Origin: Dinoroseobacter sp039192165 | GTDB lineage: Bacteria > Pseudomonadota > Alphaproteobacteria > Rhodobacterales > Rhodobacteraceae | DNA: 64,000 nucleotides | Direction: 5' to 3' | Assembly (NCBI GenBank): GCA_039192165.1 | Contig: JBCCXD010000002.1 | Coordinates: 372,001 to 436,000 of the forward strand | Made by a program: the position numbers and the translations under genes | Shown here: positions 8,272 to 17,370 of the stretch, piece by piece | Layout: each line of letters starts with the position of its first letter | Numbering within the stretch: position 1 is the first letter of the stretch | The notes under the pieces: generated by a model | What the model saw: the letters and a program-made list of their open reading frames with translations, nothing else | Told to the model about the DNA's origin: nothing | The model's database searches: none

Positions 8272-9579
8272 TCAGTCGTCCACGCTCAGGTCGAAGTTCT
8301 CGCCGGGAAAGTACTTTCGCAATCGGATATCTGCCGTACGGGCGTGCCCTTCCATTCCTTCGAGCCGGGAAATGCGCGCAGTGGCCTCGGCAACCGGCTT
8401 GGAGCCTTCCTTTGTGGCGCGTTGCCAGGTCACAATTTTCATATACTTGTGCACTGAAAGGCCGCCGGTGTAGCTCGCGGCACCTGATGTTGGCAGAACG
8501 TGATTTGTCCCCGAAGCTTTGTCGCCAAAGGCAACGGTCGTTTCCTCGCCAAGGAACAAAGATCCATAGCAACTCAGGCGGTCGAGCCACCAATCAAGAT
8601 CTTCTGCCTGCACGGTCAGGTGCTCAGGCGCATAGTCGTCCGATGTGGCTACCATTTCTTCGCGATCTGAACAAACAATGACTTCTGCATAGTCGCGCCA
8701 TGCGGCCGTCGCATTGTCTTTGTTCACTTCTGGCAAGTCATCAATCAGCAGAGGTACAAGGCGCATAACCTCTTCCGCCATATTGCGGTCATCTGTCACC
8801 AGCCACACCGGAGAGTTGTAACCATGCTCCGCCTGACCGACGAGGTCAGCAGCTACGATCATCGGGTCGGCCTTGCCATCAGCCAGAACCAAGCTGTCCG
8901 TCGGGCCTGCGATCATATCAATGCCCACGCGTCCGAACAGCATACGCTTTGCTTCCGCAACAAACTGGTTTCCGGGGCCAACAAGGATGTTCGCTTTGGG
9001 CAAACCAAAAAGTCCAAAGGTCATCGCCGCAACCCCCTGAACACCACCCATCGCCATGATTTTATCGGCTCCGCAGACGTGTGCCGCGTAGATGATCGCA
9101 GGGGCAATTCCGACGCCGGGGCGTGGGGGGGAACAGGCCACAATATGCTTGCACCCTGCGACCTTGGCGGTCGTCACGGTCATGATCGCGCTGGCAATGT
9201 GGCTGTACCGACCACCGGGCACATAGCAGCCTGCAGCGTTTACCGGAATACTCTTTTGGCCGGCAATCAGCCCGGGGACCACCTCGACCTCGATGTCTTT
9301 CAAAGTCGCTTTCTGCGCTTCTGCGAACTTTTTCACATTCGCATGCGCAAACCGGATGTCCGCTTTCAGTTTCTCCGGGACCTGCGCGATTGCAGCTTCG
9401 ATTGCGTCGGGCGACAGCATGACTTCGCCTTCGTACTTGTCGAATTGGGCGGCGTAGCGCAGGGCTGCCTCGTCTCCGCCTGCCTCGATCTCGTCGAGGA
9501 TGCTGCGGACGATTTGCTTGGTCTCAGACGCATCGCTTTTGGGGGTCAGCGTCGCTTTCTTGAGATACTCTCTGGGCAT
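8272..9579 (-). CDS. hpsN: Sulfopropanediol 3-dehydrogenase (histidinol dehydrogenase family)
   Basis: HisD-family enzyme of 435 residues. HpsN oxidises (R)-DHPS in two NAD-dependent steps to (R)-sulfolactate. Residues matching the HisD zinc and catalytic positions are present: Gln249 and His252 (GQAEHG), Glu319-His320 (APEHL), Asp353 (FGDKASG) and His377 (SVHKYM). The ATG at 9579 is 11 nt downstream of the TRAP large-subunit stop. The frame stays open far upstream, but that part is antisense-frame noise. No other histidine gene is nearby, and the TRAP genes before it and suyAB after it make hpsN the best call. Confidence 0.9.
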   Translation of the reverse strand: MPREYLKKATLTPKSDASETKQIVRSILDEIEAGGDEAALRYAAQFDKYEGEVMLSPDAIEAAIAQVPEKLKADIRFAHANVKKFAEAQKATLKDIEVEVVPGLIAGQKSIPVNAAGCYVPGGRYSHIASAIMTVTTAKVAGCKHIVACSPPRPGVGIAPAIIYAAHVCGADKIMAMGGVQGVAAMTFGLFGLPKANILVGPGNQFVAEAKRMLFGRVGIDMIAGPTDSLVLADGKADPMIVAADLVGQAEHGYNSPVWLVTDDRNMAEEVMRLVPLLIDDLPEVNKDNATAAWRDYAEVIVCSDREEMVATSDDYAPEHLTVQAEDLDWWLDRLSCYGSLFLGEETTVAFGDKASGTNHVLPTSGAASYTGGLSVHKYMKIVTWQRATKEGSKPVAEATARISRLEGMEGHARTADIRLRKYFPGENFDLSVDD

Positions 9580-9590
9580 CTGTGAGTGTC

Positions 9591-10919
9591 CTACTTGTAG
9601 ATATCCGGAAGAAGTGCGGTTGAAATCGCCGGGACATAGGCGATGAACAACGTCACAATAAGCATAAACAGGACGAAGGGAATGGCGCGATAGGCGATCT
9701 TTAAGATCGACTCGCCTGTCAGGCCCGACACCACGAACAGGTTTAACCCAAGCGGCGGCGTGATGAACCCAACTCCCAGCGCTGTAATCATCATGACGCA
9801 GAACTGAATCTCGTTCATGCCTATGCTGTCTGCCAGTGGTTTCAGGATCGGTGCAAGGATCACAATGTTCGGTGTCGTTTCCATCACGCAACCGGAGGCA
9901 ATCAAGATACCCATCATCATCAGTATCAGTACCCACGGTTCTTCGCTGACAGAGCTTGCCGCGGCAACAAAACCCTGAGGCACTCCGATGATCGCCAAAG
10001 CTTCGGCGAGCGGTGCTGAGAAAGCGATAATCGGCAGGATCACCCCATTCACCTTGGCGGAACTCACCAGCATGGCGGGAAAGTCGCTCAGCTTCAATGT
10101 GCCGAGGATGAACCCCATGATGATGGTCACGACCACAGCTGTTGCGCCAGCCTCGGTGGGCGTCAGCCGGCCCGAGAAAATGCCATAGAAGATGATGCCA
10201 GGGACCAAAAATGCGTACCAGCCGGACTTCAGTGCCGCGCCGAGGCGCGAAAAGTACTCGCCCATGCTGATGTTTCCACCACCCTCCCAGCCATAGAGCC
10301 GGTTCATGATGATGTTGGTCGCGAGAATGGACAGCAAGATTGCGAGTCCGGGGATCAATGCAGCCAGGAACAGTGTTGAGGCCGATATCCCCAGCACGAG
10401 GCCAATGATAATATAGGCAATCGATGGCGGGATCAGGATGCCTGTACAGGCCCCTGCCGCGACAAGCGCGCATGCATAGGGGCGCGGATATCCGGATTCC
10501 ACTAGCCGATCGATCGTCATTCGGCCAACTGCAGCAGCACCAGCAGCATCCGAGCCGGAAATTGCGGCAAACATTCCACAGACCAGAACCGTGGCAGAGC
10601 CAAAGCCGCCCTTGGCGAATTGTGTGAGGGCCTCAGCCACGTCGAGGAATTTCCGCGACAGTCCGGTGCGCACAAGCGCATCCCCGGTCAGGATAAACAA
10701 AGGCACAGCGGTGAGGGCGAAAAAGTCGATGCCTGAGAAGAGTTTTTCACCGACAAGTCCCAGCGGTAGTGCGCCGGACCAAAGAAGCATTGTGATCGCT
10801 GCAGCTCCGATTGCCGCCCAGACCGGGACAGCGAGCGCCACAAGTACGACGAACATGATGACCGGGCCGTAGAAATCCCACCCCAGGATGACGGTTTGGT
10901 CGAGTTGGTTCCAAAGCAT
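9591..10919 (-). CDS. hpsM: TRAP transporter large membrane subunit for DHPS
   Basis: DctM-family permease of 442 residues, about 12 hydrophobic segments. Typical motifs are PLFILTGDAL near residue 77, FAAISGSDAAGAAAVG near 118, ACTGILIPPS near 157 and FITPPLGLNLF in the C-terminal third. It follows the small subunit by 12 nt. TRAP carriers use an ion gradient and a periplasmic receptor, and HpsKLM is the DHPS uptake system proposed for roseobacters. Confidence 0.9.
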   Translation of the reverse strand: MLWNQLDQTVILGWDFYGPVIMFVVLVALAVPVWAAIGAAAITMLLWSGALPLGLVGEKLFSGIDFFALTAVPLFILTGDALVRTGLSRKFLDVAEALTQFAKGGFGSATVLVCGMFAAISGSDAAGAAAVGRMTIDRLVESGYPRPYACALVAAGACTGILIPPSIAYIIIGLVLGISASTLFLAALIPGLAILLSILATNIIMNRLYGWEGGGNISMGEYFSRLGAALKSGWYAFLVPGIIFYGIFSGRLTPTEAGATAVVVTIIMGFILGTLKLSDFPAMLVSSAKVNGVILPIIAFSAPLAEALAIIGVPQGFVAAASSVSEEPWVLILMMMGILIASGCVMETTPNIVILAPILKPLADSIGMNEIQFCVMMITALGVGFITPPLGLNLFVVSGLTGESILKIAYRAIPFVLFMLIVTLFIAYVPAISTALLPDIYK

Positions 10920-10931
10920 GCCGCGGTCCCC

Positions 10932-11447
10932 CTAGTCGAACAGTTTGTCGCCTTCGTAGACGGGACGGCCCGCACGAAGGTCCGCGACGTCGCGGAGGAA
11001 AGATTGAACAAGGCGGAGGATCACAAGGCTGAAACCAACCGGAACAGCCATCAGAAACCAGACCCGACTGATACGGAGACCGTCGGTCACTGATCCGAAT
11101 TTCCAGGCGACATGAACAACTTCAAGAGAATAGATGACCGCGATCACGGCCACCAAGAACATGACGAGATCGCCGAAGATATAAAGCAGCGCCTTAGTAC
11201 GCCGTCCGACATACTGCAGGATGACGTCAATGCGTATATGACCACGCTCTTTTACGGCCGCTGCCGCACCAATCCATGCAAGGTAGATGAACGAGTATCG
11301 GACGATCTCTTCGCCCCAAATCGAGGAGTAAGACAGGACTTCACGCCGCATGACCTCGATAAACATCGTGGCCACCAACATGACGTAGAACATCAGCAGC
11401 AGCCATCGCTCCGCATTCTCGTTCAGGGTTCGCAAAATTGGATGCAT
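10932..11447 (-). CDS. hpsL: TRAP transporter small membrane subunit for DHPS
   Basis: DctQ-family protein of 171 residues with four membrane helices. The family segment YSSIWGEEIVRYSFIYLAWIG (starting near residue 40) and the following RGHIRIDV are clear. It sits between the receptor and large-subunit genes. A 108-nt gap with a hairpin separates it from hpsK. Confidence 0.9.
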   Translation of the reverse strand: MHPILRTLNENAERWLLLMFYVMLVATMFIEVMRREVLSYSSIWGEEIVRYSFIYLAWIGAAAAVKERGHIRIDVILQYVGRRTKALLYIFGDLVMFLVAVIAVIYSLEVVHVAWKFGSVTDGLRISRVWFLMAVPVGFSLVILRLVQSFLRDVADLRAGRPVYEGDKLFD

Positions 11448-11518
11448 CGGGTCCTCCCACTACTGGGCTGGCAGTCCACCCGTGACGGGGCAGCTCAACT
11501 TCCGGGGTCAAATCAGGG

Positions 11519-11547
11519 AGGCGAAGCCGAAAACTCCGGCTTCGCCT
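11519..11547 (-). other. 11-bp hairpin after TRAP receptor gene
   Basis: Perfect inverted repeat, arms 11519-11529 and 11537-11547, 7-nt loop. On the minus strand it starts 8 nt after the hpsK stop and has no long T-run. Probably protects the hpsK message from 3' decay or partly stops transcription, raising receptor over membrane subunits. Confidence 0.72.
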
Positions 11548-11555
11548 GATGAGCA

Positions 11556-12704
11556 TTATGCGTCATGCACGAAGTATTTGCCTCGCGTGCCTGCGGCCTC
11601 TTCGAGGCTGTTGAACGTGTCCATCGAGCCGGCAAGCTCGACTTTGAACTCGTCCCATTCAGACCGCTGGAACCCTCCCGCGTCTTTCCACTGCGACAGT
11701 TGATCGTCGCTGAGAGAGTGGAATTCCACATTTGCTTTCGCCAGTTCGGCCATCGCATAGGCCCGAGCCGATGGCACTTTGGCAAGGTTCTGGTGCGCGG
11801 TCAGCTCGCCCGCGAACTCGATGCCTTCCTGCACGTCGCCTGGCAGCGCATTGAACCACTCAAGGTTCATGGAATAGACCTGACTGTCCGGTACTGCCTG
11901 AGTGAACGTGACATGGCTCAGGATGTCTTTGAAGCCGAAAACAAAAAGCGCGCCAACAGATGGGTCGAGTGCGTCCGCGACGCCCTGCTTGATCGCCGAG
12001 GGCGTTTCACCCCAAGCCACTGGCGTGGGGTTCGCACCCACCATGCGGTAGTACTGCTGTAACATTTTTGAGCCGGGCACGCGGAACTTGACGCCTTCGA
12101 GATCGGAGGGGGTCAGAACCGGTCCGCCGCCGCCTGCGCGCAGCGCAACAACCCGCGGGTCAATCACAACATAGAACAGCGCTTTGAAACCAGCAGCCTC
12201 GACCTTGGGGTGTACTTCGTTCTTCCACGCGTCCGAGGTCACCAGATTTACGAAGCGCTGGTTCGCGCCGCAGAAGTACGGCATGTTGATCAGGTCAACA
12301 GCACTTGCAAACGGGGCAAAGTTTGACAACGAATGCTGCGCGCACTGGATTGTGCCACCCTGAACGGCTTGGACAAGCGCGCCGCCCGCGCCGAGTTGAC
12401 CGCCAGGCGCCAGTTTCACGTAGACCTTGCCGTTGGTCGCGTTCTGAATGTTTTCTTTCAGGTCCAGCTGCATAATCGGATAGCTGCGCGACGCTCCCAG
12501 GACATAAGCTGTGGCCAGTGTCATTGTATGATCGGCCGCCGCTTCGCGATCCCGCTCTTCCTTTGCGGTTTGCGCTACTGCTGCATCAGACCAGAGTGTT
12601 CCGGCTGCACCCGCAACCACTGCGGCCGTGAAGCTGCCTGTGCCGACGAGTTTTAGAAAATTGCGCCTTTCAACTGACGCGATCTCTTGCTTTGCACGAT
12701 CCAT
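11556..12704 (-). CDS. hpsK: TRAP transporter substrate-binding protein for DHPS
   Basis: DctP-family periplasmic receptor of 382 residues. The N-terminus has a twin-arginine motif (RRNFLK, 13-18) and a hydrophobic stretch ending near AVAQT (about residue 46), so it is likely exported folded by Tat. Family features include a PGGQLGAGG loop near 100, the conserved arginine segment KFRVPGSKM and ANPTPVAWGE. It is the first transporter gene, 21 nt after a small membrane protein gene. The DHPS ligand is inferred from the enzymes encoded downstream. Confidence 0.9.
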   Translation of the reverse strand: MDRAKQEIASVERRNFLKLVGTGSFTAAVVAGAAGTLWSDAAVAQTAKEERDREAAADHTMTLATAYVLGASRSYPIMQLDLKENIQNATNGKVYVKLAPGGQLGAGGALVQAVQGGTIQCAQHSLSNFAPFASAVDLINMPYFCGANQRFVNLVTSDAWKNEVHPKVEAAGFKALFYVVIDPRVVALRAGGGGPVLTPSDLEGVKFRVPGSKMLQQYYRMVGANPTPVAWGETPSAIKQGVADALDPSVGALFVFGFKDILSHVTFTQAVPDSQVYSMNLEWFNALPGDVQEGIEFAGELTAHQNLAKVPSARAYAMAELAKANVEFHSLSDDQLSQWKDAGGFQRSEWDEFKVELAGSMDTFNSLEEAAGTRGKYFVHDA

Positions 12705-12725
12705 ATTTTCCTCCCTTACGGCTCG

Positions 12726-12917
12726 TTATTCCGATTTGTTGTCTTGTGATTTTGCTGCGGCTTCCCGTTTCAGGATGGCGACCGTGAAGAAAATCGCAGC
12801 GATGAAGAGCGTGACCATTTCAGCGACATCGCCCATGAAGGCCGAGCTGGAAGTTGCACCCAGGAAAACGTTGGTCACGTAGATGCCGAAGAAGACAGCA
12901 GCCAAGATCAGAAACAT
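12726..12917 (-). CDS. Small membrane protein heading the hps operon
   Basis: 63-residue protein with two hydrophobic segments (about 2-20 and 32-52) and a charged, Lys/Glu-rich tail. The ATG at 12917 is preceded by GGGAGGG; the frame could be read further upstream but that part is hydrophilic, crosses the operator and has no ribosome site. It is the first gene after the LacI operator, 21 nt before hpsK. I do not recognise a family. Placement suggests an accessory membrane subunit or assembly factor for the TRAP carrier; that is inference. Confidence 0.75.
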   Translation of the reverse strand: MFLILAAVFFGIYVTNVFLGATSSSAFMGDVAEMVTLFIAAIFFTVAILKREAAAKSQDNKSE

Positions 12918-12950
12918 CGTTGACCCTCCCAAGTCTTCCGATTCGTGATA

Positions 12951-12968
12951 AATGTAAGCGCTTACATT
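12951..12968. promoter_or_regulatory. LacI-family operator, perfect 18-bp palindrome
   Basis: AATGTAAGCGCTTACATT is fully self-complementary and has the central CG of LacI/PurR-type operators. It lies between the divergent hps operon (first start 12917) and hpsR (start 13061), so HpsR bound here could control both. Confidence 0.9.
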
Positions 12969-13060
12969 CAATCTGGCAAGGATGTGTATATTCTGTAATG
13001 GGTCTTTCCAGATCAGGCACTTAGCCATAAAGTGCGTATCTGTGTTGCCTTGGGGCAGAT

Positions 13061-14152
13061 ATGGAACAGTCGCGAAAAACAGCGCCACGGACCCGCGAAC
13101 GAACGCCCAAAAGAAATGGGATCACGCAGCCGACACTGCAGGATGTTGCGGACGCAGCCGGGGTCTCGACGGCGACGGTATCCCGATGCCTGAACTCGCC
13201 GGAACAAGTCACCGTCCGTACCCGAGACCGGGTGCTTTCCGTGGTCAAAAAGCTTGGCTACGCACCGAACTTTGGGGCCCGCGCACTCGCCGCTAAACGA
13301 ACCAATACGATCGGCGCAATCATTCCCACGATGGAGAACGCGATTTTTGCGCGGGGGCTTCAGGCTTTTCAGGAAGAACTTGCAAAGCATGGACTAACTC
13401 TGCTGGTGGCTAGCTCCTCGTACCGCCCTGATTTGGAGGAGGATCAGATCAGAACTCTTCTGGCGCGGGGCGCAGATGCATTGCTGCTGATCGGGTTTGA
13501 ACGTTCAGCTTCCGTTTACGCACAGCTTGAACAGCGTGGTACACCCTATGTCATCTCGTGGTCGCAGAAAGAAGACCGCCGACACGTCGCGGTGGGTTTC
13601 AACAATCACACGGCCATGAAGGCATTGGCGGCACGCGTTTTTGACTTCGGACACGAACATATTGCTGTGATTTCCGCGCCACAGGCAGAGAATGACCGGG
13701 CACGCGATAGGGTGCAGGCTGTTTTGGACGCAACCGCTGAACGTGGCTTGGATCCTCAAAAAGTAGCAGTGATCGAGACACCCTATTCTGTCGAAAACGG
13801 CGCAGAGGCGATGGGGGAGCTTTTGTCTTTGCAACCGAGGCCGACCGCGGTGCTGTGCGGAAATGACGTTCTGGCGGTTGGGGCGCTGGGTCAAGCGCAG
13901 TCCCTTGGTCTGTCCGTGCCCGGTGATGTTTCCGTTACGGGCTTCGACGATATTGAAATTGCTCGGATCGTGCGCCCTGCTCTGACAACGGTCCATGTCC
14001 CCCATCGGGAAATGGGACGGCAGGCCGCCCGGGCGATCGCGGGTCTTCTGAAGGGCGAAGAGGCGCCCGTTGAAGGGCCGCTTTTGACCAGAATAGTTGA
14101 GCGCGACTCGCTCGGGCCAGCGCCCAATACGGTCCTGGACCGCGATAACTGA
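13061..14152 (+). CDS. hpsR: LacI-family regulator of DHPS catabolism
   Basis: Regulator of 363 residues. The helix-turn-helix is at 26-45 (LQDVADAAGVSTATVSRCL), followed by the hinge helix and a periplasmic-binding-protein-like effector domain. About 20 basic residues precede the HTH. A LacI-type HpsR is part of the described Cupriavidus DHPS cluster. It is transcribed away from the hps operon with a perfect operator between them, which supports local control and autoregulation. The ligand is probably DHPS or an early product, not shown here. Confidence 0.87.
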   Translation: MEQSRKTAPRTRERTPKRNGITQPTLQDVADAAGVSTATVSRCLNSPEQVTVRTRDRVLSVVKKLGYAPNFGARALAAKRTNTIGAIIPTMENAIFARGLQAFQEELAKHGLTLLVASSSYRPDLEEDQIRTLLARGADALLLIGFERSASVYAQLEQRGTPYVISWSQKEDRRHVAVGFNNHTAMKALAARVFDFGHEHIAVISAPQAENDRARDRVQAVLDATAERGLDPQKVAVIETPYSVENGAEAMGELLSLQPRPTAVLCGNDVLAVGALGQAQSLGLSVPGDVSVTGFDDIEIARIVRPALTTVHVPHREMGRQAARAIAGLLKGEEAPVEGPLLTRIVERDSLGPAPNTVLDRDN

Positions 14153-14343
14153 GCGGCGGAAGCGAGCTCTTTTCCTGCAGGAGCACTCGGTGCTTGACCG
14201 CATTGGGGCCGCTTCGGATTGTGTTTGGCCAGCCTGGATGCCCACGCATTCGATTAACAACACTTCGGCCAAGGGGGGCGCTGCGACATGGACCTTACCG
14301 GCCCAAGCTGGCATCACAGGATATACCATCAATATGAAAGCTC

Positions 14344-15468
14344 ATGGCGGTTCGGTTTCTGTTTATAGGTTGTGTGACCTGCGCATTGAGTTGCGCGGAC
14401 GCGCCCATTGCACGAGCGCAGACCACCGAGTTTGTCACAGAACCGCTCGCGCAAACTCTTCCGGATGATCCCGAAGAAATCGTTGGTTTTCGGAATGGGA
14501 ACTTTGTTGCGGTCCCGGTTCCCTTTTCCAGCCCAGGCGTTGGAGGAGGCTTGGCATTGGGCGGTGGATACCTGTTCAAACTGGATCCGGAGGCGCGGAC
14601 TTCGGTTGTTGGGATCGGTGCGCTGGGAACCGAAAAGGGATCCGAGGCTTATGCAGCTCTCGCCAACATAGCTTTTGGTAAAAACAAATGGTTGCTCGAC
14701 TTTTTGATTGGGGATGCGGACCTCCGCTATGACTTCATTCTCGACAACATCACAATCCCTCTGAAACAGACTGGCCAGCTTCTGAACGTCGGTCTTGCTT
14801 ATGGTGTGACCCAGAACCTGTCGTTCGGGACCAGGGTTCGATACCTCGATACTAGTGTTGGGCTCGATCTCCAGACTGGGGGTCTTTTGCCCCCGGAATT
14901 GCAACCTGACGCCAGGATTGAGCTCGTCAATGTGAGCCTAACTGCGGATTGGGACCGTCGCGACGACACTGACTATCCAACCAACGGGTTCCGACTCTAC
15001 GGCGAACTGATGCGCGGCGGAGATCTGGAAAATGACGAGCGCAGATATGAAAAGATGTTCGGAACGATTGACGGTTATCTCACGCCTCGGGACCGTACCG
15101 TGATGACAGCACGCGCCACAGCATGTGCTGCTGCCGAGGACACGCCGTTCTTCGATAAATGCTCGATCGGGGCGACTGATAATTTCCGCGGCTTCAATGC
15201 GACGCGTTTCCTGGATGATCGGACGCTGACCTTTCAGGCTGAAGTGAGGCAGCGCTTTACGCAAAGGATAGGCGGCGTGGTATTTGCTGGCGTCGGCTGG
15301 TCTGGCGAAACGGTGGACGACCTCTGGGACAATGACGCCAATTTGGCCGCTGGTCTTGGCGTCCGCTATCGTGTGTCGCGCAATTTTCCGGTCGATTTCT
15401 CGGTTGATGTCAGCCGGAACGACAGGGGCGATGACCTTGTCTATATCTATGTTGGACAGAGGTGGTAG
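14344..15468 (+). CDS. Outer-membrane beta-barrel protein, Omp85/surface antigen D15-like
   Basis: 374 residues with a signal peptide (cleavage near APIARA, about residue 26) and the C-terminal barrel pattern of BamA/TamA-like proteins: many alternating strands, conserved Arg-Gly-Phe (NFRGFNATR) near 285 and a terminal aromatic residue (GQRW). There are no POTRA domains, so it is far shorter than BamA or TamA. It may be a stand-alone barrel of unknown role. It is unrelated in strand to the aldolase gene it faces. Confidence 0.75.
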   Translation: MAVRFLFIGCVTCALSCADAPIARAQTTEFVTEPLAQTLPDDPEEIVGFRNGNFVAVPVPFSSPGVGGGLALGGGYLFKLDPEARTSVVGIGALGTEKGSEAYAALANIAFGKNKWLLDFLIGDADLRYDFILDNITIPLKQTGQLLNVGLAYGVTQNLSFGTRVRYLDTSVGLDLQTGGLLPPELQPDARIELVNVSLTADWDRRDDTDYPTNGFRLYGELMRGGDLENDERRYEKMFGTIDGYLTPRDRTVMTARATACAAAEDTPFFDKCSIGATDNFRGFNATRFLDDRTLTFQAEVRQRFTQRIGGVVFAGVGWSGETVDDLWDNDANLAAGLGVRYRVSRNFPVDFSVDVSRNDRGDDLVYIYVGQRW

Positions 15469-15546
15469 CTGAGCGGTTTAAGAAGACGGATAACTCTGTC
15501 TGGCGCACGCCGATAGCCTGCAAACCTTTCGCCTGGCCAATGCTTA

Positions 15547-16203
15547 TCATCTTGCCATCGCCTCTCTTGCGTCGGCCGCTGTCCCGTATTTGGGCAGGTC
15601 GGCGATAGATTTTCCATGCGCCGCCATAAGCGTGTCGCGGACAAACGCAATATGTGCTGTTTCCTCGATAATCTCGGCGAGGTACTGCGCCTTCATAAGG
15701 GTCCCCCCGACACCGATTGTGCCGTGATTTGCGAGAACGGCAGCGACGATTTTTGGATCTCGAAAGACCGGGCTGATTTCCTTATCCGTTTGCGGCCCCC
15801 CCTGAGCCGACAGAGGAATGAGGGGCATGCGTCCAATTTTTTCGATCGTCTGAACAGTGAGGCAGGGTATTTCCAGACCTGCGCTTGCATATCCAGTTGC
15901 CCACGGACTGTGACAATGCACGACCGCGCGGATGTCGTCCCGGATGCGGTAGAGATCGAGATGAAAATCCAAGTCTTTTGATGGCTTGTGCGGGGAGGGC
16001 TCGATCTTTCCGTCGAGATGGACAATTTGCAAATTGTCGTGCGTGCATTCGTTGAACCCGACACCCGATGGTTTGATGATAATTGCATCCATGCTGTCGA
16101 GTCTGACCGAAAGGTTTCCTCCGGCGTTTGTTTGTAGCCGCAAATCAAAGCAACGTTTTGCCGTCGCAATCAGCGCATCTTTTTTGTCAACGATATCAGA
16201 CAT
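15547..16203 (-). CDS. Class II aldolase/adducin family protein
   Basis: 218 residues from the ATG at 16203; a TTG at 16224 would overlap the upstream stop. Zinc-binding histidines are in VVHCHSP and ANHGT, and NAGGNLSVR is the phosphate-binding-type loop. The acidic catalytic position is Asp in SKDLDFH, where fuculose aldolases have Glu. These enzymes cleave phosphorylated ketoses or decarboxylate keto-acid phosphates (OtnC type). It is the last gene of the minus arm of the sugar locus. Confidence 0.85.
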   Translation of the reverse strand: MSDIVDKKDALIATAKRCFDLRLQTNAGGNLSVRLDSMDAIIIKPSGVGFNECTHDNLQIVHLDGKIEPSPHKPSKDLDFHLDLYRIRDDIRAVVHCHSPWATGYASAGLEIPCLTVQTIEKIGRMPLIPLSAQGGPQTDKEISPVFRDPKIVAAVLANHGTIGVGGTLMKAQYLAEIIEETAHIAFVRDTLMAAHGKSIADLPKYGTAADAREAMAR

Positions 16204-16220
16204 TTGTATCAGAAACCCTT

Positions 16221-17366
16221 TCAAACGGCTTCGAATTTTTCCAGTAGTTCGAGAATTTTCTGTGTCGTTTCCGGCGCAGATATATCCGCACTGAGTACTT
16301 CGAGTGTGACTGTGTTGTGCAGGCGTTCTGAGACTTGATCGAGAAAGACCTGCCGGAGGCCTGCATCCTCTATTGCGCCACCCGGGCGGTCCTGATGGGA
16401 AAACCCACCCATCGGCACGACCAATGCTGCGGGACCTTTTACGGTGTTTAGGCTATCCGCCAGCACCGTCGCGACCTTTGCGATTTCTTCGGGAGTAAGC
16501 TGGACATGCGTAAAGTATCCTGAATGCGCATAATGTGGCCGGCTCAGGTATTCTGGCGGCACGAGGGATTTCTCGCCGAGCCCGATAAAATTTACGCCAC
16601 CCGGCAGCATGATGTGTGGAAGGTCGCGTGCGACCGAAAACCGCTTTGGCATAGGTACATGTGCCCCAGCAACATGTATGCGCGTGACTTCATGGGGTGT
16701 GAGATCGATGACAGCATTAAAGGCGCCGCGCTCTGCAAACCGGACGTAAGCAGCGCCCCCGAAACCGTTGGCATGGAATGCAGTGGTTTCCTGTCCTCGC
16801 GCGCTGAGGGCATGCGTAAGTCGTTTGACCGCGCCCTCTGTCGCGCCAAGGCCGGTCACGGCGATGGAAGGGTCCTTGACACAGGCGTTGGCCTGACGCC
16901 GCGTGGTGCACAGGCCGGCTGTCAAAGCGGCTGCATTTTCCATCACTTCCCGCAGGGTGGCGTTCAATCCGCAGATGTCGATCAGTGTGGGTACAAAAAC
17001 GATAGAGCTGTCTGAGACGGCGAAGCGCGGATCAAAGGGCAGGGTCGTCACAAGCACTTTGGGAAAGGTGATCGGTAGCGCGCGCATGATGCGCAATGCA
17101 ATCTCGCCTCCCGTGCCCCCGCCCAGACCAACAACGGCATGTACCGTTGTGTCGAGTTGTGCCTCGATCGTTGAAAGTGTCCGCGATGCGATAGCGTTGA
17201 TAGCCTCCAGCTTTTGGCCTTCATCCAGCGCGCCTCCCTCGCTCGCGAGAGAAATATCAATGACCCGAGCGGTCACGCCGTGTTCTTCGATGCGGGCTGC
17301 CAGATAGGCCGTTTCTTCGCTTTTCGTTTCCAGAGTCGCGAGAACCAGTACTTCCGCTTCGCTCAC
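16221..17366 (-). CDS. Tm-1-like ATP-binding (UPF0261) protein
   Basis: 381 residues of the Tm-1-like family, whose plant member is a viral RNA-replication inhibitor and whose bacterial role is unknown. Family segments are LATLETKSEE at the N-terminus, GLGGGTGGEIAL near 81, SDSSIVFVPTLIDI near 119 and VPMGGFSHQD near 319. Bacterial copies often sit with sugar or sugar-acid genes and a TIM-barrel partner; that partner is absent here. It lies 4 nt from the permease stop and next to the aldolase, so it is probably a catabolic enzyme of this pathway. Confidence 0.85.
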   Translation of the reverse strand: MSEAEVLVLATLETKSEETAYLAARIEEHGVTARVIDISLASEGGALDEGQKLEAINAIASRTLSTIEAQLDTTVHAVVGLGGGTGGEIALRIMRALPITFPKVLVTTLPFDPRFAVSDSSIVFVPTLIDICGLNATLREVMENAAALTAGLCTTRRQANACVKDPSIAVTGLGATEGAVKRLTHALSARGQETTAFHANGFGGAAYVRFAERGAFNAVIDLTPHEVTRIHVAGAHVPMPKRFSVARDLPHIMLPGGVNFIGLGEKSLVPPEYLSRPHYAHSGYFTHVQLTPEEIAKVATVLADSLNTVKGPAALVVPMGGFSHQDRPGGAIEDAGLRQVFLDQVSERLHNTVTLEVLSADISAPETTQKILELLEKFEAV

Positions 17367-17370
17367 AGGA

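Noticed and set aside
8272..9579. Histidinol dehydrogenase (hisD) as the call for this gene
   Set aside because: No other histidine genes nearby; the TRAP and suyAB context matches hpsN.
9580..10473. Open frame joined in front of hpsN, giving a 733-residue product
   Set aside because: It runs through the TRAP large-subunit gene in another frame on the same strand and has low-complexity, Arg/His-rich sequence. HpsN family proteins begin at the ATG at 9579.
13505..14332. 275-residue minus-strand frame opposite hpsR
   Set aside because: No ribosome site or family features; hpsR on the plus strand has clear LacI motifs. A shadow of codon bias.
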